NCBI GenBank assembly: GCA_964632995.1
Contig: CAZWDL010000057.1
Span: forward strand, 1-44,542
Direction of reading: 5' to 3'
From: CAZWDL01 sp964632995
Lineage (GTDB): Bacteria; Bacteroidota; Bacteroidia; Chitinophagales; Saprospiraceae
DNA: 44,542 nt
Below the pieces are notes generated by a model. The model worked only from the letters and a program-made list of their open reading frames with translations. It was not told the origin of the DNA and searched no databases. The translations under genes and the position numbers were made by a program. Below, piece after piece: positions 25,709 through 33,930 of the stretch (position 1 is the stretch's first letter; every line of letters begins with the position of its first letter).

Positions 25709-25739
25709 TTGCTTTACGCGCCGGGGCTTCTTATTTTTG
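25709..25739 (+). promoter_or_regulatory. Bacteroidota promoter of cysS
   Basis: TTG at 25709-25711, a 20-bp spacer and TATTTTTG at 25732-25739. The predicted transcript start is near 25745, leaving a leader of about 70 bp before the cysS ATG. The fit to the -33/-7 consensus is good. Confidence 0.65.
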
Positions 25740-25814
25740 CGCCGGCGTATGATGTCGGCTCCGATTCTGTTTTGAAACCCCGAGAGCACGACGTCTTCCT
25801 ATAAACCACCATCT

Positions 25815-27329
25815 ATGAAGAGCGAACTGAAGATTCACAATAGCCTGACCCGGGAAAAAGAAGTTTTTAAACCCATTCATGAGGACCATGTGGGTATGTA
25901 TGTTTGTGGTCCTACCGTCTATAGCGATGTACACCTCGGCAATTGCCGGACTTTCGTCGGCTTCGATGTAATTTTCCGCTATTTGAAGTACCTGGGCTAC
26001 CAGGTGCGCTATGTGCGCAATATTACGGATGTCGGACACCTGGAAGGGGATGTGGATATCGGTGCAGAGGACAAAATTTCGAAAAAGGCGCGCCTGGAAC
26101 AGCTGGAGCCGATGGAAATCGTTCAGCAGTATATGAACGGTTTTCACGAAATGATGCGCATCTTCAATACGCAGACGCCCAGCATCGAACCGCGCGCTAC
26201 GGGCCATATCATCGAGCAGATCGAAATGGTTAAGGGCATTATCGACAACGGCTACGGCTACGAGGTTAACGGATCCGTGTACTTTGATACCAAACAGTTT
26301 ATGGAGGACCACCCCGGGGTCTATGGGCGCCTGTCGGGCCGCAAGGTAGATGAGCTGCTTTCGGAAACCCGCGACGATCTGAAAAACCAGGGAGAGAAAC
26401 GGCATCCATCCGATTTCGCGATCTGGATCAAAGCGGAACCTTCTCATATCATGCGCTGGAAGTCGCCCTGGAGCGAGGGCTTCCCCGGCTGGCACCTCGA
26501 GTGCTCCACAATGAGCACCAAATACCTGGGGAAAACTTTCGACATCCACGGCGGCGGCAACGACCTCAAGTTTCCGCACCACGAAAACGAAGTTGCCCAG
26601 AACTACGGCGCCTGCAGCTGTGGCCCTGCCAATTACTGGATGCACGGTAATATGCTGCTGCTCGAAGGAAAGAAGATGTCAAAAAGCGAAGGCAACAGCA
26701 TCACACCGGAACAACTGTTTTCCGGCGATAGCCCGCATATTTCCAAAGGCTATAGCCCCATGGTCGTCCGTTTCTTTATGCTGCAATCGCACTACCGCAG
26801 TACCCTGGACCTGACCGACGACGCCCTGCAGGCTGCCGAAAAGGGTTACCGTCGCCTTATGGAAGCCAATAAACTGCTTCAGGAAATGAAACATCCCGGT
26901 AAGGGGCAGGCCGGCGATCTCGATAAGGAACTCAATGAGTTGATTGGCCAGGTCCATACCGAAATGAACGACGATTTTAATACACCCAAAGCGCTGGCCC
27001 GGCTCTTTGAGCTGGTGACCAAAGTCAACAGTATCAAAGACGGTCATCTGGATATGGCCAGTTTGACTCCTGATACCCTGCAGCGTCTGCAACGGACTTT
27101 CCAGAATTTTATCTTCGATGTTTTCGGGTTGAAAGATGATACGATGGCAGGAGAAAACGGAGCGGGCGAAGTTATCGACGGGCTCATGGAGCTCATCATC
27201 GATATCCGGCAAGAAGCCCGTGCAAATAAAGATTGGGCTACTTCCGATAAGATCCGCGATACCCTGAAGGAGCTGAATATTCAGTTAAAGGACAGCAAGG
27301 AGGGAACCAGCTGGACGATAGGAGAATAG
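25815..27329 (+). CDS. cysS: Cysteine--tRNA ligase
   Basis: 504 residues. The class I synthetase features are clear: MYVCGPTVYSDVHLGNCRTF (zinc Cys and the HIGH-type motif), RNITDVGHL, PGWHLECSTMS (second zinc Cys), DIHGGGNDLKFPHHENE (zinc His) and GKKMSKSEGNSI (KMSKS). The C-terminal DALR-type helical domain ends RDTLKELNIQLKDSKEG. It charges tRNA-Cys with cysteine in the cytoplasm. Length is normal and there is no sign of an editing or fusion domain. It has its own promoter and converges on the ctpA-like gene across a long palindrome. Confidence 0.97.
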   Translation: MKSELKIHNSLTREKEVFKPIHEDHVGMYVCGPTVYSDVHLGNCRTFVGFDVIFRYLKYLGYQVRYVRNITDVGHLEGDVDIGAEDKISKKARLEQLEPMEIVQQYMNGFHEMMRIFNTQTPSIEPRATGHIIEQIEMVKGIIDNGYGYEVNGSVYFDTKQFMEDHPGVYGRLSGRKVDELLSETRDDLKNQGEKRHPSDFAIWIKAEPSHIMRWKSPWSEGFPGWHLECSTMSTKYLGKTFDIHGGGNDLKFPHHENEVAQNYGACSCGPANYWMHGNMLLLEGKKMSKSEGNSITPEQLFSGDSPHISKGYSPMVVRFFMLQSHYRSTLDLTDDALQAAEKGYRRLMEANKLLQEMKHPGKGQAGDLDKELNELIGQVHTEMNDDFNTPKALARLFELVTKVNSIKDGHLDMASLTPDTLQRLQRTFQNFIFDVFGLKDDTMAGENGAGEVIDGLMELIIDIRQEARANKDWATSDKIRDTLKELNIQLKDSKEGTSWTIGE

Positions 27330-27343
27330 TTGTAGTTGAAAAG

Positions 27344-27397
27344 TTATACTGAGTGAAAACGGCTTGAGAATTCTCAAGCCGTTTTCACTCAGTATAA
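27344..27397. terminator. Perfect 54-bp palindrome, probable bidirectional terminator
   Basis: The 27 bases 27344-27370 are the exact reverse complement of 27371-27397, with no spacer. The arms run from TTATACTGAGTG to GGCTTGAGAA at the centre. It lies between convergent cysS and the S41 peptidase gene, and both strands have TTTTC runs inside the stem, fitting a bidirectional intrinsic terminator. The absence of any mismatch or loop is unusual. Confidence 0.75.
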
Positions 27398-27443
27398 GAA
27401 GAAGTTGGCAACTAATGGAATAGGAACCCCTGCCACAAGGCCA

Positions 27444-29084
27444 TTACTGTTGGGTGAGAACCTGCTGATACTTCGCCGGGTCGTCAAACAAGTCAATGGC
27501 TTCTTTAATTTCCTTGTCGTTACGCAGGCCCATCTTGATCTTGCCTCGCTGATAGAAAAAGCGACCGGCGACTTCCCGTTCGATCTGATCGATGATCTCT
27601 TGCTTATATTCCATGATCGCGGCTTCCTTTTCCTGTTGAATACGCTTGGCCAGTAATTCGATATCACTGCTCATGGAGTAGCCTTCCTTCTCTGCGGTAG
27701 ACTGCAGCTGGCGAAGGAGTCGCTCACTTTTTGTTTCAAAGTTGAAATCCATTGCTTCGAGGTAGCTGACGAAGTTGTCAAAATCCTGGAAGTGGAAATC
27801 TTCGATGGCTTCCGGCGCCTCTTTTTCGCTAAAATACTGTGTGACGTATTTAAAGATCAGGTCTTGTTCCAGTAAGCCCTTGATGATGGCGTCGTCGGAA
27901 AGTTTGTCGAGCAAGATATCGGGGCGTACACCCCCTCCGTCCAGAACGGTGCGTCCGTTGCGGGTGGTGAAAGGCGTGCGTTCGGAGTCGGGAATATCAA
28001 CCGGCTCGCCGCCTTCGTATTCTACGCTTTGAATGCAGCGCCCACTGGGAATGTAATACTTGGCGGTCGTCATTTTCACTTTGGCGTTATAACCGATATC
28101 ACGGGTATTCTGCACCAGCCCCTTGCCGTAGGTAGGCTGACCGATCAGCACGCCGCGGTCGTAGTCCTGCACAACGCCACTGACGATTTCCGAGGCCGAG
28201 GCCGAGTAATTATTGACGAGCACTGTCAACGGGATTTCTTCATCAACCGAGTTGCTGCGGGTGCTGAAACTGCGGTCCCATTCCTTGACCTTGCCTTTAG
28301 TTGTTACCACGATTTCTCCCTTGGGAATAAAAATATTACAGAGATTGACCGCTTCCGTCAGCAAGCCCCCGCCGTTGTTACGCAGATCGAGAATGATCCC
28401 TTTTAACTCCGGGTTTTGTTCTTTCATTTCGCGAACGGCATCCGCTACATTCTTTCCCGCCTGGCGGGTGAAAGTAGTCAGGGCGACATAGCCGACATCC
28501 TCTCTGACCAGGCCGTAATAAGGCACATTGTCAACATTTACTTCTTCTCTGACCAGGTTCACCTTGAAATCGCCCGGGGTTCCCGGCCGGCGGATGGTCA
28601 GCTCCACTTCGGTGCCGGGGAAGCCGCGCAGGATGTTATTCAACTCATCGGTCGTTTTGCCGGCGGCGTCCTGATTGTCAACCGCAACGATTTTATCGCC
28701 TACCTGCAGGCCTGCCTTGTCGGCGGGTTGCCCTTCGTAAAGCTCCATGATGGTTACATAGTCATCAACGGTTTTACTCACGGCCCCAATGCCGTTATAA
28801 CGGCCTTCCGTCATATACCGATATCCTTCAATATCCGACTCGGAAATATAATTGGTGTATGGGTCGAGAGACTCGACCATGGCGTCAATGCCGGTGCGCA
28901 TGACCTTTCCCGGATCGAGGTCGTCAACGTAGTATGTGTTGAGTTCTTTGTAAAGATTGGTGAAGATTTCGATGTTCTTGGTGATTTCGAAATACTTGCC
29001 GCTATCGGACTTGAAGGTTGTTGCTGTTGCCAGCAGCAGCACAACGAGTATCCCCGAAAGTTTTAGCGTCCACTTCATATGCAT
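27444..29084 (-). CDS. S41 family C-terminal processing peptidase (CtpA/Prc-like)
   Basis: About 546 residues. The N-terminal signal or anchor helix (LKLSGILVVLLLATATTF) is followed by a helical N-domain, a PDZ domain (RYNGIGAVSKTVDDYV, GLQVGDKIVAVDN), and the S41 catalytic core: LKGIILDLRNNGGGLL, NNYSASASEIVSG (nucleophile Ser) and GQPTYGKGLVQ (general-base Lys). A C-terminal helical tail follows. Such proteases cut periplasmic proteins near the C-terminus. I chose the ATG at 29084 over 29105 because a weak promoter-like TTG-N17-TAATTTTT at 29107-29134 would start transcription close to 29102; the ATG at 29078 is also possible. Confidence 0.93.
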   Translation of the reverse strand: MHMKWTLKLSGILVVLLLATATTFKSDSGKYFEITKNIEIFTNLYKELNTYYVDDLDPGKVMRTGIDAMVESLDPYTNYISESDIEGYRYMTEGRYNGIGAVSKTVDDYVTIMELYEGQPADKAGLQVGDKIVAVDNQDAAGKTTDELNNILRGFPGTEVELTIRRPGTPGDFKVNLVREEVNVDNVPYYGLVREDVGYVALTTFTRQAGKNVADAVREMKEQNPELKGIILDLRNNGGGLLTEAVNLCNIFIPKGEIVVTTKGKVKEWDRSFSTRSNSVDEEIPLTVLVNNYSASASEIVSGVVQDYDRGVLIGQPTYGKGLVQNTRDIGYNAKVKMTTAKYYIPSGRCIQSVEYEGGEPVDIPDSERTPFTTRNGRTVLDGGGVRPDILLDKLSDDAIIKGLLEQDLIFKYVTQYFSEKEAPEAIEDFHFQDFDNFVSYLEAMDFNFETKSERLLRQLQSTAEKEGYSMSSDIELLAKRIQQEKEAAIMEYKQEIIDQIEREVAGRFFYQRGKIKMGLRNDKEIKEAIDLFDDPAKYQQVLTQQ

Positions 29085-29338
29085 ACGTGGTTTGAGGTTT
29101 CGCAAGAAAAATTAATCAGTAATAGGAAGCTCAAAACGAAGCCACAGCTGCCATTGGTATGTTCTTCGGCAGAAATAGGGGGAAAGTTTTCGGTGGCTGT
29201 ATTTCTTCGCTCGCTGCTCTCTGCATGCCATCCGGACCGGATTGTTTTACCGGAATAAAAACGGCATCGAATAAGAAACAATCTAAAGAGGGCTTATAGT
29301 TTATAATAGTTGCCTTAAAATACAAAATTATACCTTCT

Positions 29339-30100
29339 CTACCCCAAAAACTCCCGTACCAGTTCCAGCATGCGCTCCGGCTGTTCGGCGTGAACCCAAT
29401 GACCGGCGTTCTCTACGGTTTTGATTTTGGCTTTGGGGAAAAGCGCCTTTATCTGTTCGCGATCCTCTTCCTGGATGTAATCGGAGTTTTCTCCACGGAT
29501 GAATAGGGCGGGGCCCTCAAAGGGGGTGGTGCCGGAAATAGCCGCCAGAATTTCCTCGTAGTGTTCGTAGATGGCATCCAGGTTCATCTTCCAGGCGTAA
29601 TCGCCTTGCTTGGTCCGGCTAAGGTTTTTTAGTAAAAACTGGCGGATACTTTTATTCTTGATACTGGACTTCAACTGTTCATCAGCCTCGCTGCGCTTGT
29701 CAACCGCCTGCAGGTCGACCGACCGCAGGGCTTCCATGATTTCTTCATGGCCGCCGGGATAGGCGCGGGGGGCTATATCCACCACGATGAGTTTTTCCAC
29801 CATATCTGGATACTGCCCGGCAAACTGCATGGCCGTTTTACCTCCCATAGAGTGCCCGAGGATATGGGCGCCGTAAATCCAGTTGGCCTCCATAAATTCC
29901 TTGAGGTCGCTGGCCATCGCCGGATAGTTCATATCCTCCACGTGGGGAGAGCGCCCGTGATTGCGCTGATCGATGAGATATACGGTGTAGTGATCGGCAA
30001 GTTGCTTGCCCAGCGTCTGCCAGTTGTCCAGCATGCCGAAAAGGCCGTGCAGAATGAGCAGCGGCTCCCCCTGCCCGAAAGTTTTATAGTTGAGATCCAT
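29339..30100 (-). CDS. Alpha/beta hydrolase (YbfF-like)
   Basis: 253 residues without a signal peptide. It has the alpha/beta-hydrolase oxyanion segment ILHGLFGMLDNW, the nucleophile elbow GHSMGG (Ser84), an acid around FIRGENSDYI, and the catalytic His in NAGHWVHAEQP (about 234). DQRNHGRSPH resembles YbfF-type esterases. It probably cleaves a small ester in the cytoplasm; the substrate is unknown. It begins 23 bp after the stop of the upstream exonuclease gene, so the two likely form an operon. Confidence 0.9.
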   Translation of the reverse strand: MDLNYKTFGQGEPLLILHGLFGMLDNWQTLGKQLADHYTVYLIDQRNHGRSPHVEDMNYPAMASDLKEFMEANWIYGAHILGHSMGGKTAMQFAGQYPDMVEKLIVVDIAPRAYPGGHEEIMEALRSVDLQAVDKRSEADEQLKSSIKNKSIRQFLLKNLSRTKQGDYAWKMNLDAIYEHYEEILAAISGTTPFEGPALFIRGENSDYIQEEDREQIKALFPKAKIKTVENAGHWVHAEQPERMLELVREFLG

Positions 30101-30123
30101 AATTTCTTTTGTCTTTCAATCCT

Positions 30124-30747
30124 TTATTCCTCCTCTATCTCCATCCGGTCCATAATCTTAAAGAATTCAAGGAAACAGGCGGCGGTCAGTTCTGAATCTT
30201 CCAGCGCATTATGCGTCGCCGTTTCGCGTTCCAGGCCGAAGTATTCCGAAATAGCGCCCAGGCTAAGCCGTCGCGGCGTCTGGTGACCGTTCTTCTTCAT
30301 GATGCGGAAAACGAGATAAGAGGTAGTATGCAGGTCGATCATCTTGTAGGAGAAAGGCCAGCGGCGGTTGTCGTCGAGGTAAGCGAAGCGTAGAAAGTTG
30401 ATGTCATTCACCACGCTTTGACCGCAGATAATCACATCGATGAGATCCTTGCCGAAACCAAAATCGGAATGGGCGTGCCCCCGGCGCCCCAGCGATTTGC
30501 GGATCCAATTCTCAAATTCGGGCAATACGTCGTAGATCATTGGAGCTTCTTTCAACTCTTCCATCGTCAAGCCGTGCACTTCCTCGGCAGGACGGCTGAA
30601 GGCTTCCTCGTTTTCCGGGTAAACGTTCTGCAGGTAACTTCCCTTTTCCTGCCAGTCGTCGTCGTAGAGAACGGCGCCGATTTGAATGATTTCGTGCCAG
30701 CCGGGATCGTTACCGGTCATTTCCAGGTCCATTACGAGATAGGGCAT
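30124..30747 (-). CDS. DEDDh 3'-5' exonuclease (oligoribonuclease/DnaQ-like)
   Basis: 207 residues from the ATG at 30747. The DEDDh set is present: MPYLVMDLEMTG (Asp7, Glu9), CGQSVVNDINFLRF (third Asp) and ATHNALEDSELTAA (His and last Asp). The MDLEMTG opening is typical of oligoribonuclease and DnaQ-type proofreading exonucleases, so it degrades short RNA or single-stranded DNA ends. An upstream in-frame extension to 30825 was rejected because a TATCTTTG promoter element at 30782-30789 lies within it. It is the first gene of a two-gene unit with the hydrolase. Confidence 0.88.
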   Translation of the reverse strand: MPYLVMDLEMTGNDPGWHEIIQIGAVLYDDDWQEKGSYLQNVYPENEEAFSRPAEEVHGLTMEELKEAPMIYDVLPEFENWIRKSLGRRGHAHSDFGFGKDLIDVIICGQSVVNDINFLRFAYLDDNRRWPFSYKMIDLHTTSYLVFRIMKKNGHQTPRRLSLGAISEYFGLERETATHNALEDSELTAACFLEFFKIMDRMEIEEE

Positions 30748-30781
30748 GATATGCTTGGTTTCTTTGCTGATGAGTGAAGCC

Positions 30782-30789
30782 CAAAGATA
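30782..30789 (-). promoter_or_regulatory. Bacteroidota -7 element of the exonuclease-hydrolase unit
   Basis: Minus strand TATCTTTG, about 35 bp upstream of the ATG at 30747. The -33 box is weak, so confidence is moderate. Confidence 0.45.
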
Positions 30790-30836
30790 GGAAAAAGAAG
30801 AGGAAAGGGGAAGAACAGCAACCATCCCAGGCCAAC

Positions 30837-30870
30837 AAAACCGCAGCCTCTCTTTTCGGAGAAGCTGCGG
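30837..30870 (-). terminator. Intrinsic terminator of the repeat lipoprotein gene
   Basis: On the minus strand a hairpin with stem CCGCAGC/GCTGCGG, extended by four further pairs after one mismatch, is followed by TTTT (30840-30837). It lies 48 bp beyond the lipoprotein stop and before the exonuclease promoter. Confidence 0.65.
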
Positions 30871-30917
30871 CAGGTAAAAAGCAATTTGGATAAGTTTCAG
30901 GGATTACGTTGGAGGCG

Positions 30918-32108
30918 TCAGTCGCGGCAGTCTTCCCGGGCTTCCTTAAGCTCTTCCCGGTTGTTGATGGTCGTAGTGCTGCCGTCGGGATATTGAATGT
31001 CATGCGGGTAGCTCAGGGCGGGGCGTTCTTCGGAGCCGGGGTTATCTACACGCCATTCTTTGAGCAGCTGATGCAGTTCCTGTGGCGAATTGGCCGTAGC
31101 GTTCGTTCCGTCCGGGAGTGTTACATCGAGCGGATAGACGAGGCGGAAGCAAGGCTGACGAAAGGGACGCTCCTCCCAGCAGTCTCCGATGATTTCCTCG
31201 AGTTCTTCGCGGCTGTTGACGGTCGTTACCGTGCCGTCGGGCAGTTCAACGTCCTGAGGGAAGGCGATTTCGGGGCGTTCGGTGGCGCCGGGGTTGTCTT
31301 CGCGCCATTCCCTGCCAATTTTCAGCAGCTCCTCCCGGTCGTTAGCCGTGGCCGTGGCGCCGTCGGGGAAGATGATATTGACGGGGAAGACAAGTTTGAA
31401 GCAACGTTCGGCGTCGGGGCCGGGGCGGTCCGTCCAGCAATCACCAAGAATTGCCTGCAGTTCCTCCGGGCTGTTGATCGTCTGGATATTGCCATCGCGC
31501 AGGTAGACGTCATAAGGCGTGACGATTTCGGGACGTTCTTCGGCGCCGGGGTTGCCTTCGCGCCATTGGCGGATCATCCGGGCCAACTCTTTGCGATCGG
31601 TTGCTTCGGCGGTAGAACCGTCTGGGAAGCCGACTTCGAGCGGGAAAACGAGCTGGAAGCAAGGCTTGCGCAGCGGTGGCAGCGGCCGCTTACCCTGGCA
31701 GCGGCGGACGAAGTTGGCCAGTTGCCGGGCGTCGTTTACGGTAATGGTCACACCGCTGGGCAGTTCTACGTCATGCGGAAAGGCAATACGGGGTCTATCT
31801 GTAGAGCCTGGATTTTCTTCCCGCCACTCTCGCAGTAACTGACGCAACTGAGCGCGGTTCTGAACCTCGACCTTCGTACCGCTGGGAAACTTCAGCGTCA
31901 CGGGGAAAACAAGGCGAAGGCAGCCGGGACGGCCCAGCGCTCCGTGGGGCCCGCCGTGCGGCGCCTCGACATCGTCGCGCAGTTCTATTTCGAGCGCCTC
32001 TTCTGTTTCTGTGTTGAGGTCATTCATTTCTTCCTTTTCGCAGGATACGAAAAGACCGGCTATCAGTAAAGCCAGGACAAAGCTGAGGGAAAATCTGATT
32101 GTGGACAT
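30918..32108 (-). CDS. Lipoprotein of eight degenerate half-repeats, ECF-locus associated
   Basis: 396 residues. The signal peptide ends in a lipobox (LLIAGLFVSCEKEE, Cys23), so it is a lipoprotein, outer-membrane or surface. After an acidic linker the rest is four tandem units of about 85 residues, each made of an A half (CFxLVFPLxVxFPDG...REW, then NPG) and a B half (RPEIxFPxDVELPDG, then TVNSREEL and C). A and B share the core P-x-D/V-x-LPDG-x-x-T-x-N-x-x-EL, giving eight related half-repeats of about 42 residues. Each unit has two Cys that could pair outside the cell. No enzyme motif is seen. It is divergent from the ECF sigma/FecR/TonB genes, and its leader shares their TGAGTACAAA word, suggesting co-regulation. 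Function is unknown; surface binding or structure is plausible. Confidence 0.8.
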   Translation of the reverse strand: MSTIRFSLSFVLALLIAGLFVSCEKEEMNDLNTETEEALEIELRDDVEAPHGGPHGALGRPGCLRLVFPVTLKFPSGTKVEVQNRAQLRQLLREWREENPGSTDRPRIAFPHDVELPSGVTITVNDARQLANFVRRCQGKRPLPPLRKPCFQLVFPLEVGFPDGSTAEATDRKELARMIRQWREGNPGAEERPEIVTPYDVYLRDGNIQTINSPEELQAILGDCWTDRPGPDAERCFKLVFPVNIIFPDGATATANDREELLKIGREWREDNPGATERPEIAFPQDVELPDGTVTTVNSREELEEIIGDCWEERPFRQPCFRLVYPLDVTLPDGTNATANSPQELHQLLKEWRVDNPGSEERPALSYPHDIQYPDGSTTTINNREELKEAREDCRD

Positions 32109-32171
32109 GTTCAGTTTTTTTGATCAGTGAAATTTCAAGTGCTTTCACTGTGCTAATACATGTCCACGGGG

Positions 32172-32214
32172 TTTGTACTCACCCGGAGGAAAAAAATTTA
32201 TTTTTTTAAAAAAA
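32172..32214 (-). promoter_or_regulatory. ECF-linked motif upstream of the repeat lipoprotein gene
   Basis: On the minus strand a T7A7 tract, a second T7 run, CCTCCGG and then GTGAGTACAAA (core TGAGTACAAA at 32181-32172), 64 bp before the ATG. The same core follows a T8A8 tract upstream of fecR. I infer a promoter or leader recognised by the ECF sigma encoded at 33275; a conserved RNA element is an alternative. Confidence 0.55.
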
Positions 32215-32253
32215 GATAACTGCCGGCAACCGGGAACGAATTGCCGGGAATTT

Positions 32254-32886
32254 TCAACCCTCCAGTCTCCGGATGCCTACACGGGCGCGCGGAAACCTGG
32301 GGTGCTCCAGCTCTTCGACGATGAAGTCGGCGAGATCACCGGTAAGGATTTGGGGTTTACCTTTGGGCGGATAATCCTGACGCAGCTGATACCTGCCTGT
32401 CTTTTCACCCTCCTGAATGAAAGGCGGACAGACGATGGTCCAGTTGAGCCGGCTTTCCCGGAGTAGCTCAAAGACGCGTAAATGATCAGCGGATACTTCC
32501 TGGAGGAATTCCGGAAAATCGCGTTGGTCTCTGACCAGCGCTTTCTCCTCTGTCTGTAATATGCCGGCGCCGCCGACGGCGATGATACGGGAAACGCCCT
32601 GCTCCTGCATCGCGCGAATGATATTTTTCATCGCCGAGGACATCAGGTCTACCTTACCGCCCCGGCGTTGCCCCAGGGCCGATATCACGGCATCTACGTT
32701 TTTCACAGCACCTTTTATCGATTCGTAATCCAATGCGTTGCCTGGATAAATTTCATACTGATCCGGATGGCCGTTGCCGTGTGTAATATTTCTGGAAAAT
32801 GCGCGGACGGCGTGCCCCCGCAGCAGGGCCTCTTCCACGATCTTGCGACCGACAAAACCGGTAGCGCCGAAAACGATAATTTTCAT
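32254..32886 (-). CDS. NAD(P)-binding SDR/NmrA-like protein
   Basis: 210 residues starting MKIIVFGATGFVGRKIVEEA, the Rossmann GxxGxxG dinucleotide site. Further on it shows NVDAVISALGQRR, RIIAVGGAGIL and DHLRVFELLRESRLNWTIV, as in NAD(P)H-binding domain (atypical SDR) proteins related to biliverdin reductase B and YwnB. There is no typical YxxxK catalytic pair, usual for this subgroup, which acts as a reductase or redox sensor. It lies between the repeat lipoprotein and the sigma gene; no functional link is evident. Confidence 0.85.
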   Translation of the reverse strand: MKIIVFGATGFVGRKIVEEALLRGHAVRAFSRNITHGNGHPDQYEIYPGNALDYESIKGAVKNVDAVISALGQRRGGKVDLMSSAMKNIIRAMQEQGVSRIIAVGGAGILQTEEKALVRDQRDFPEFLQEVSADHLRVFELLRESRLNWTIVCPPFIQEGEKTGRYQLRQDYPPKGKPQILTGDLADFIVEELEHPRFPRARVGIRRLEG

Positions 32887-33068
32887 AAGTTAAAGTCAAC
32901 GTTTTTCAAAAGTCTTTCATCCTAACTCGGATATACCAAGGAACCAATGCTCCAGATTAGTTCCCTTTTCTGTTAACGTTTATAACGATAAATTGCTTTA
33001 TTTTTATCAGGTTTTCAGCATTATTCCGTTTAATACCTTTCTCTTAATAGGGTTCAAAATTATCGGAT

Positions 33069-33167
33069 ATGAAAAGAATTCCCTTCTTCAGCTTGCTGCT
33101 GTGCCTATCCATGGCCTGTAATGAATCTCCTGAAGAGTCAGAGGAGCGGGCAAAAGTATCGTACTGA
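33069..33167 (+). CDS. Short lipoprotein-signal ORF (32 aa), possibly a remnant
   Basis: ATG at 33069 and TGA at 33165-33167. The peptide MKRIPFFSLLLCLSMACNES has a good lipoprotein signal with Cys17 and then an acidic tail (PEESEERAKVSY). Nothing else follows in frame. It could be a real small lipoprotein, or the leftover start of a larger one lost upstream of the sigma gene. A TACCTTTC box near 33031 is a weak promoter candidate. Confidence 0.35.
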   Translation: MKRIPFFSLLLCLSMACNESPEESEERAKVSY

Positions 33168-33214
33168 CTGGCAAGCCGGTTCGGCGCTTCCCTTCCCGGA
33201 ATCCATCCCTGCTG

Positions 33215-33245
33215 TTGCAGGATACCGTGATCCGGCTTATTTTTG
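33215..33245 (+). promoter_or_regulatory. Housekeeping-type promoter of the FecI-like sigma gene
   Basis: TTG at 33215-33217, 20 bp, TATTTTTG at 33238-33245; the ATG follows at 33275. The fit to the Bacteroidota consensus is essentially perfect, so the sigma gene appears to be transcribed by the primary sigma rather than by itself. Confidence 0.7.
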
Positions 33246-33274
33246 TGCCGCATCAATTTTAATGGAGCAAACGA

Positions 33275-33853
33275 ATGACCGACCTAGAACTATGGCGACG
33301 GTTGAGAGCCGGAGATCGCTCGGCGCTGGAGCTGATCTACCGGCAACACGCGGCGCTGCTGTTGCAGTACGGCCGCAAGTTTGCCCTGAGCCAGCCCCTG
33401 GTGGAAGATTGTGTACAGGACTTGTTTGTCGATCTGTGGCGGCGCCGGGCCCAGCTTTCGGACACGGATTCCATTGTACGCTACCTGCTGGTGGCCCTGC
33501 GTCGTCGTGTCATCCAACGTCTGGACCGGCACCGGAAGCGTTATAGCGATGCCGATCCGGCAGCGCATGACTTCGAAGCGACGCCTGCGCATGAACAGCA
33601 GATCATCGCGGAGGAAGGCTCCGCCCAAAAATCAGCCGAATTACAGGCTGCCTTCGAGCAGCTCAGCGACCGGCAGCGCGAAATTGTCTATCTGAAGTAT
33701 TACGCCGGAATGGATTACGAGGATATCAGCGAGATCATGGACCTTAACTACCAGTCGGCCCGCAACCTTTTATCCCGGGCCTTGAGTAAATTACGGGAGG
33801 TGCTGACTTTGCTGACCGGCTTTTTTTACGGATGCTGGATAAATTTTTTTTAA
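33275..33853 (+). CDS. ECF sigma factor of the FecI-like (anti-sigma-coupled) type
   Basis: 192 residues. Region 2: ELIYRQHAALLLQYGRKF, LVEDCVQDLFVDLWRRR and SIVRYLLVALRRRVIQRLDR. Region 4: AFEQLSDRQREIVYLKYY, GMDYEDISEIMDLN and YQSARNLLSRALSKLREVL. This resembles Bacteroidota sigma-70 factors paired with FecR and TonB receptors. The tail (GFFYGCWINFF) runs into the A/T-rich regulatory tract. Directly downstream are fecR and a TonB-dependent receptor: the classic cell-surface signalling order, where ligand uptake by the receptor releases the sigma via FecR. Confidence 0.92.
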   Translation: MTDLELWRRLRAGDRSALELIYRQHAALLLQYGRKFALSQPLVEDCVQDLFVDLWRRRAQLSDTDSIVRYLLVALRRRVIQRLDRHRKRYSDADPAAHDFEATPAHEQQIIAEEGSAQKSAELQAAFEQLSDRQREIVYLKYYAGMDYEDISEIMDLNYQSARNLLSRALSKLREVLTLLTGFFYGCWINFF

Positions 33854-33878
33854 AAAAAAGAAGCGGAGTGAGTACAAA
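33842..33878 (+). promoter_or_regulatory. ECF-linked motif upstream of fecR
   Basis: A T8A8 tract, then GAAGCGGA and GTGAGTACAAA (core TGAGTACAAA at 33869-33878), 52 bp before the fecR ATG and partly overlapping the end of the sigma gene. It matches the motif at 32172-32214. The word TATTAG follows both cores, 3 bp after this one and 13 bp after the other. Confidence 0.55.
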
Positions 33879-33930
33879 ACTTATTAGACAGCCTTATTAA
33901 TAAAAGGTTTAATCATTAGCACCAGCAGTC

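Noticed and set aside
25731..26645. A 304-codon open frame on the minus strand opposite cysS
   Set aside because: Antisense to cysS, with no domain signature and no promoter of its own.
30909..31838. A 309-codon plus-strand frame opposite the repeat lipoprotein, itself repetitive
   Set aside because: Its repeats simply mirror the DNA repeats of the lipoprotein gene, which has a proper lipobox, start and terminator.
30918..32108. DNA repeats considered as a CRISPR or minisatellite
   Set aside because: The repeats are protein-level, about 255 bp long and diverged, within one open frame; there are no spacers.
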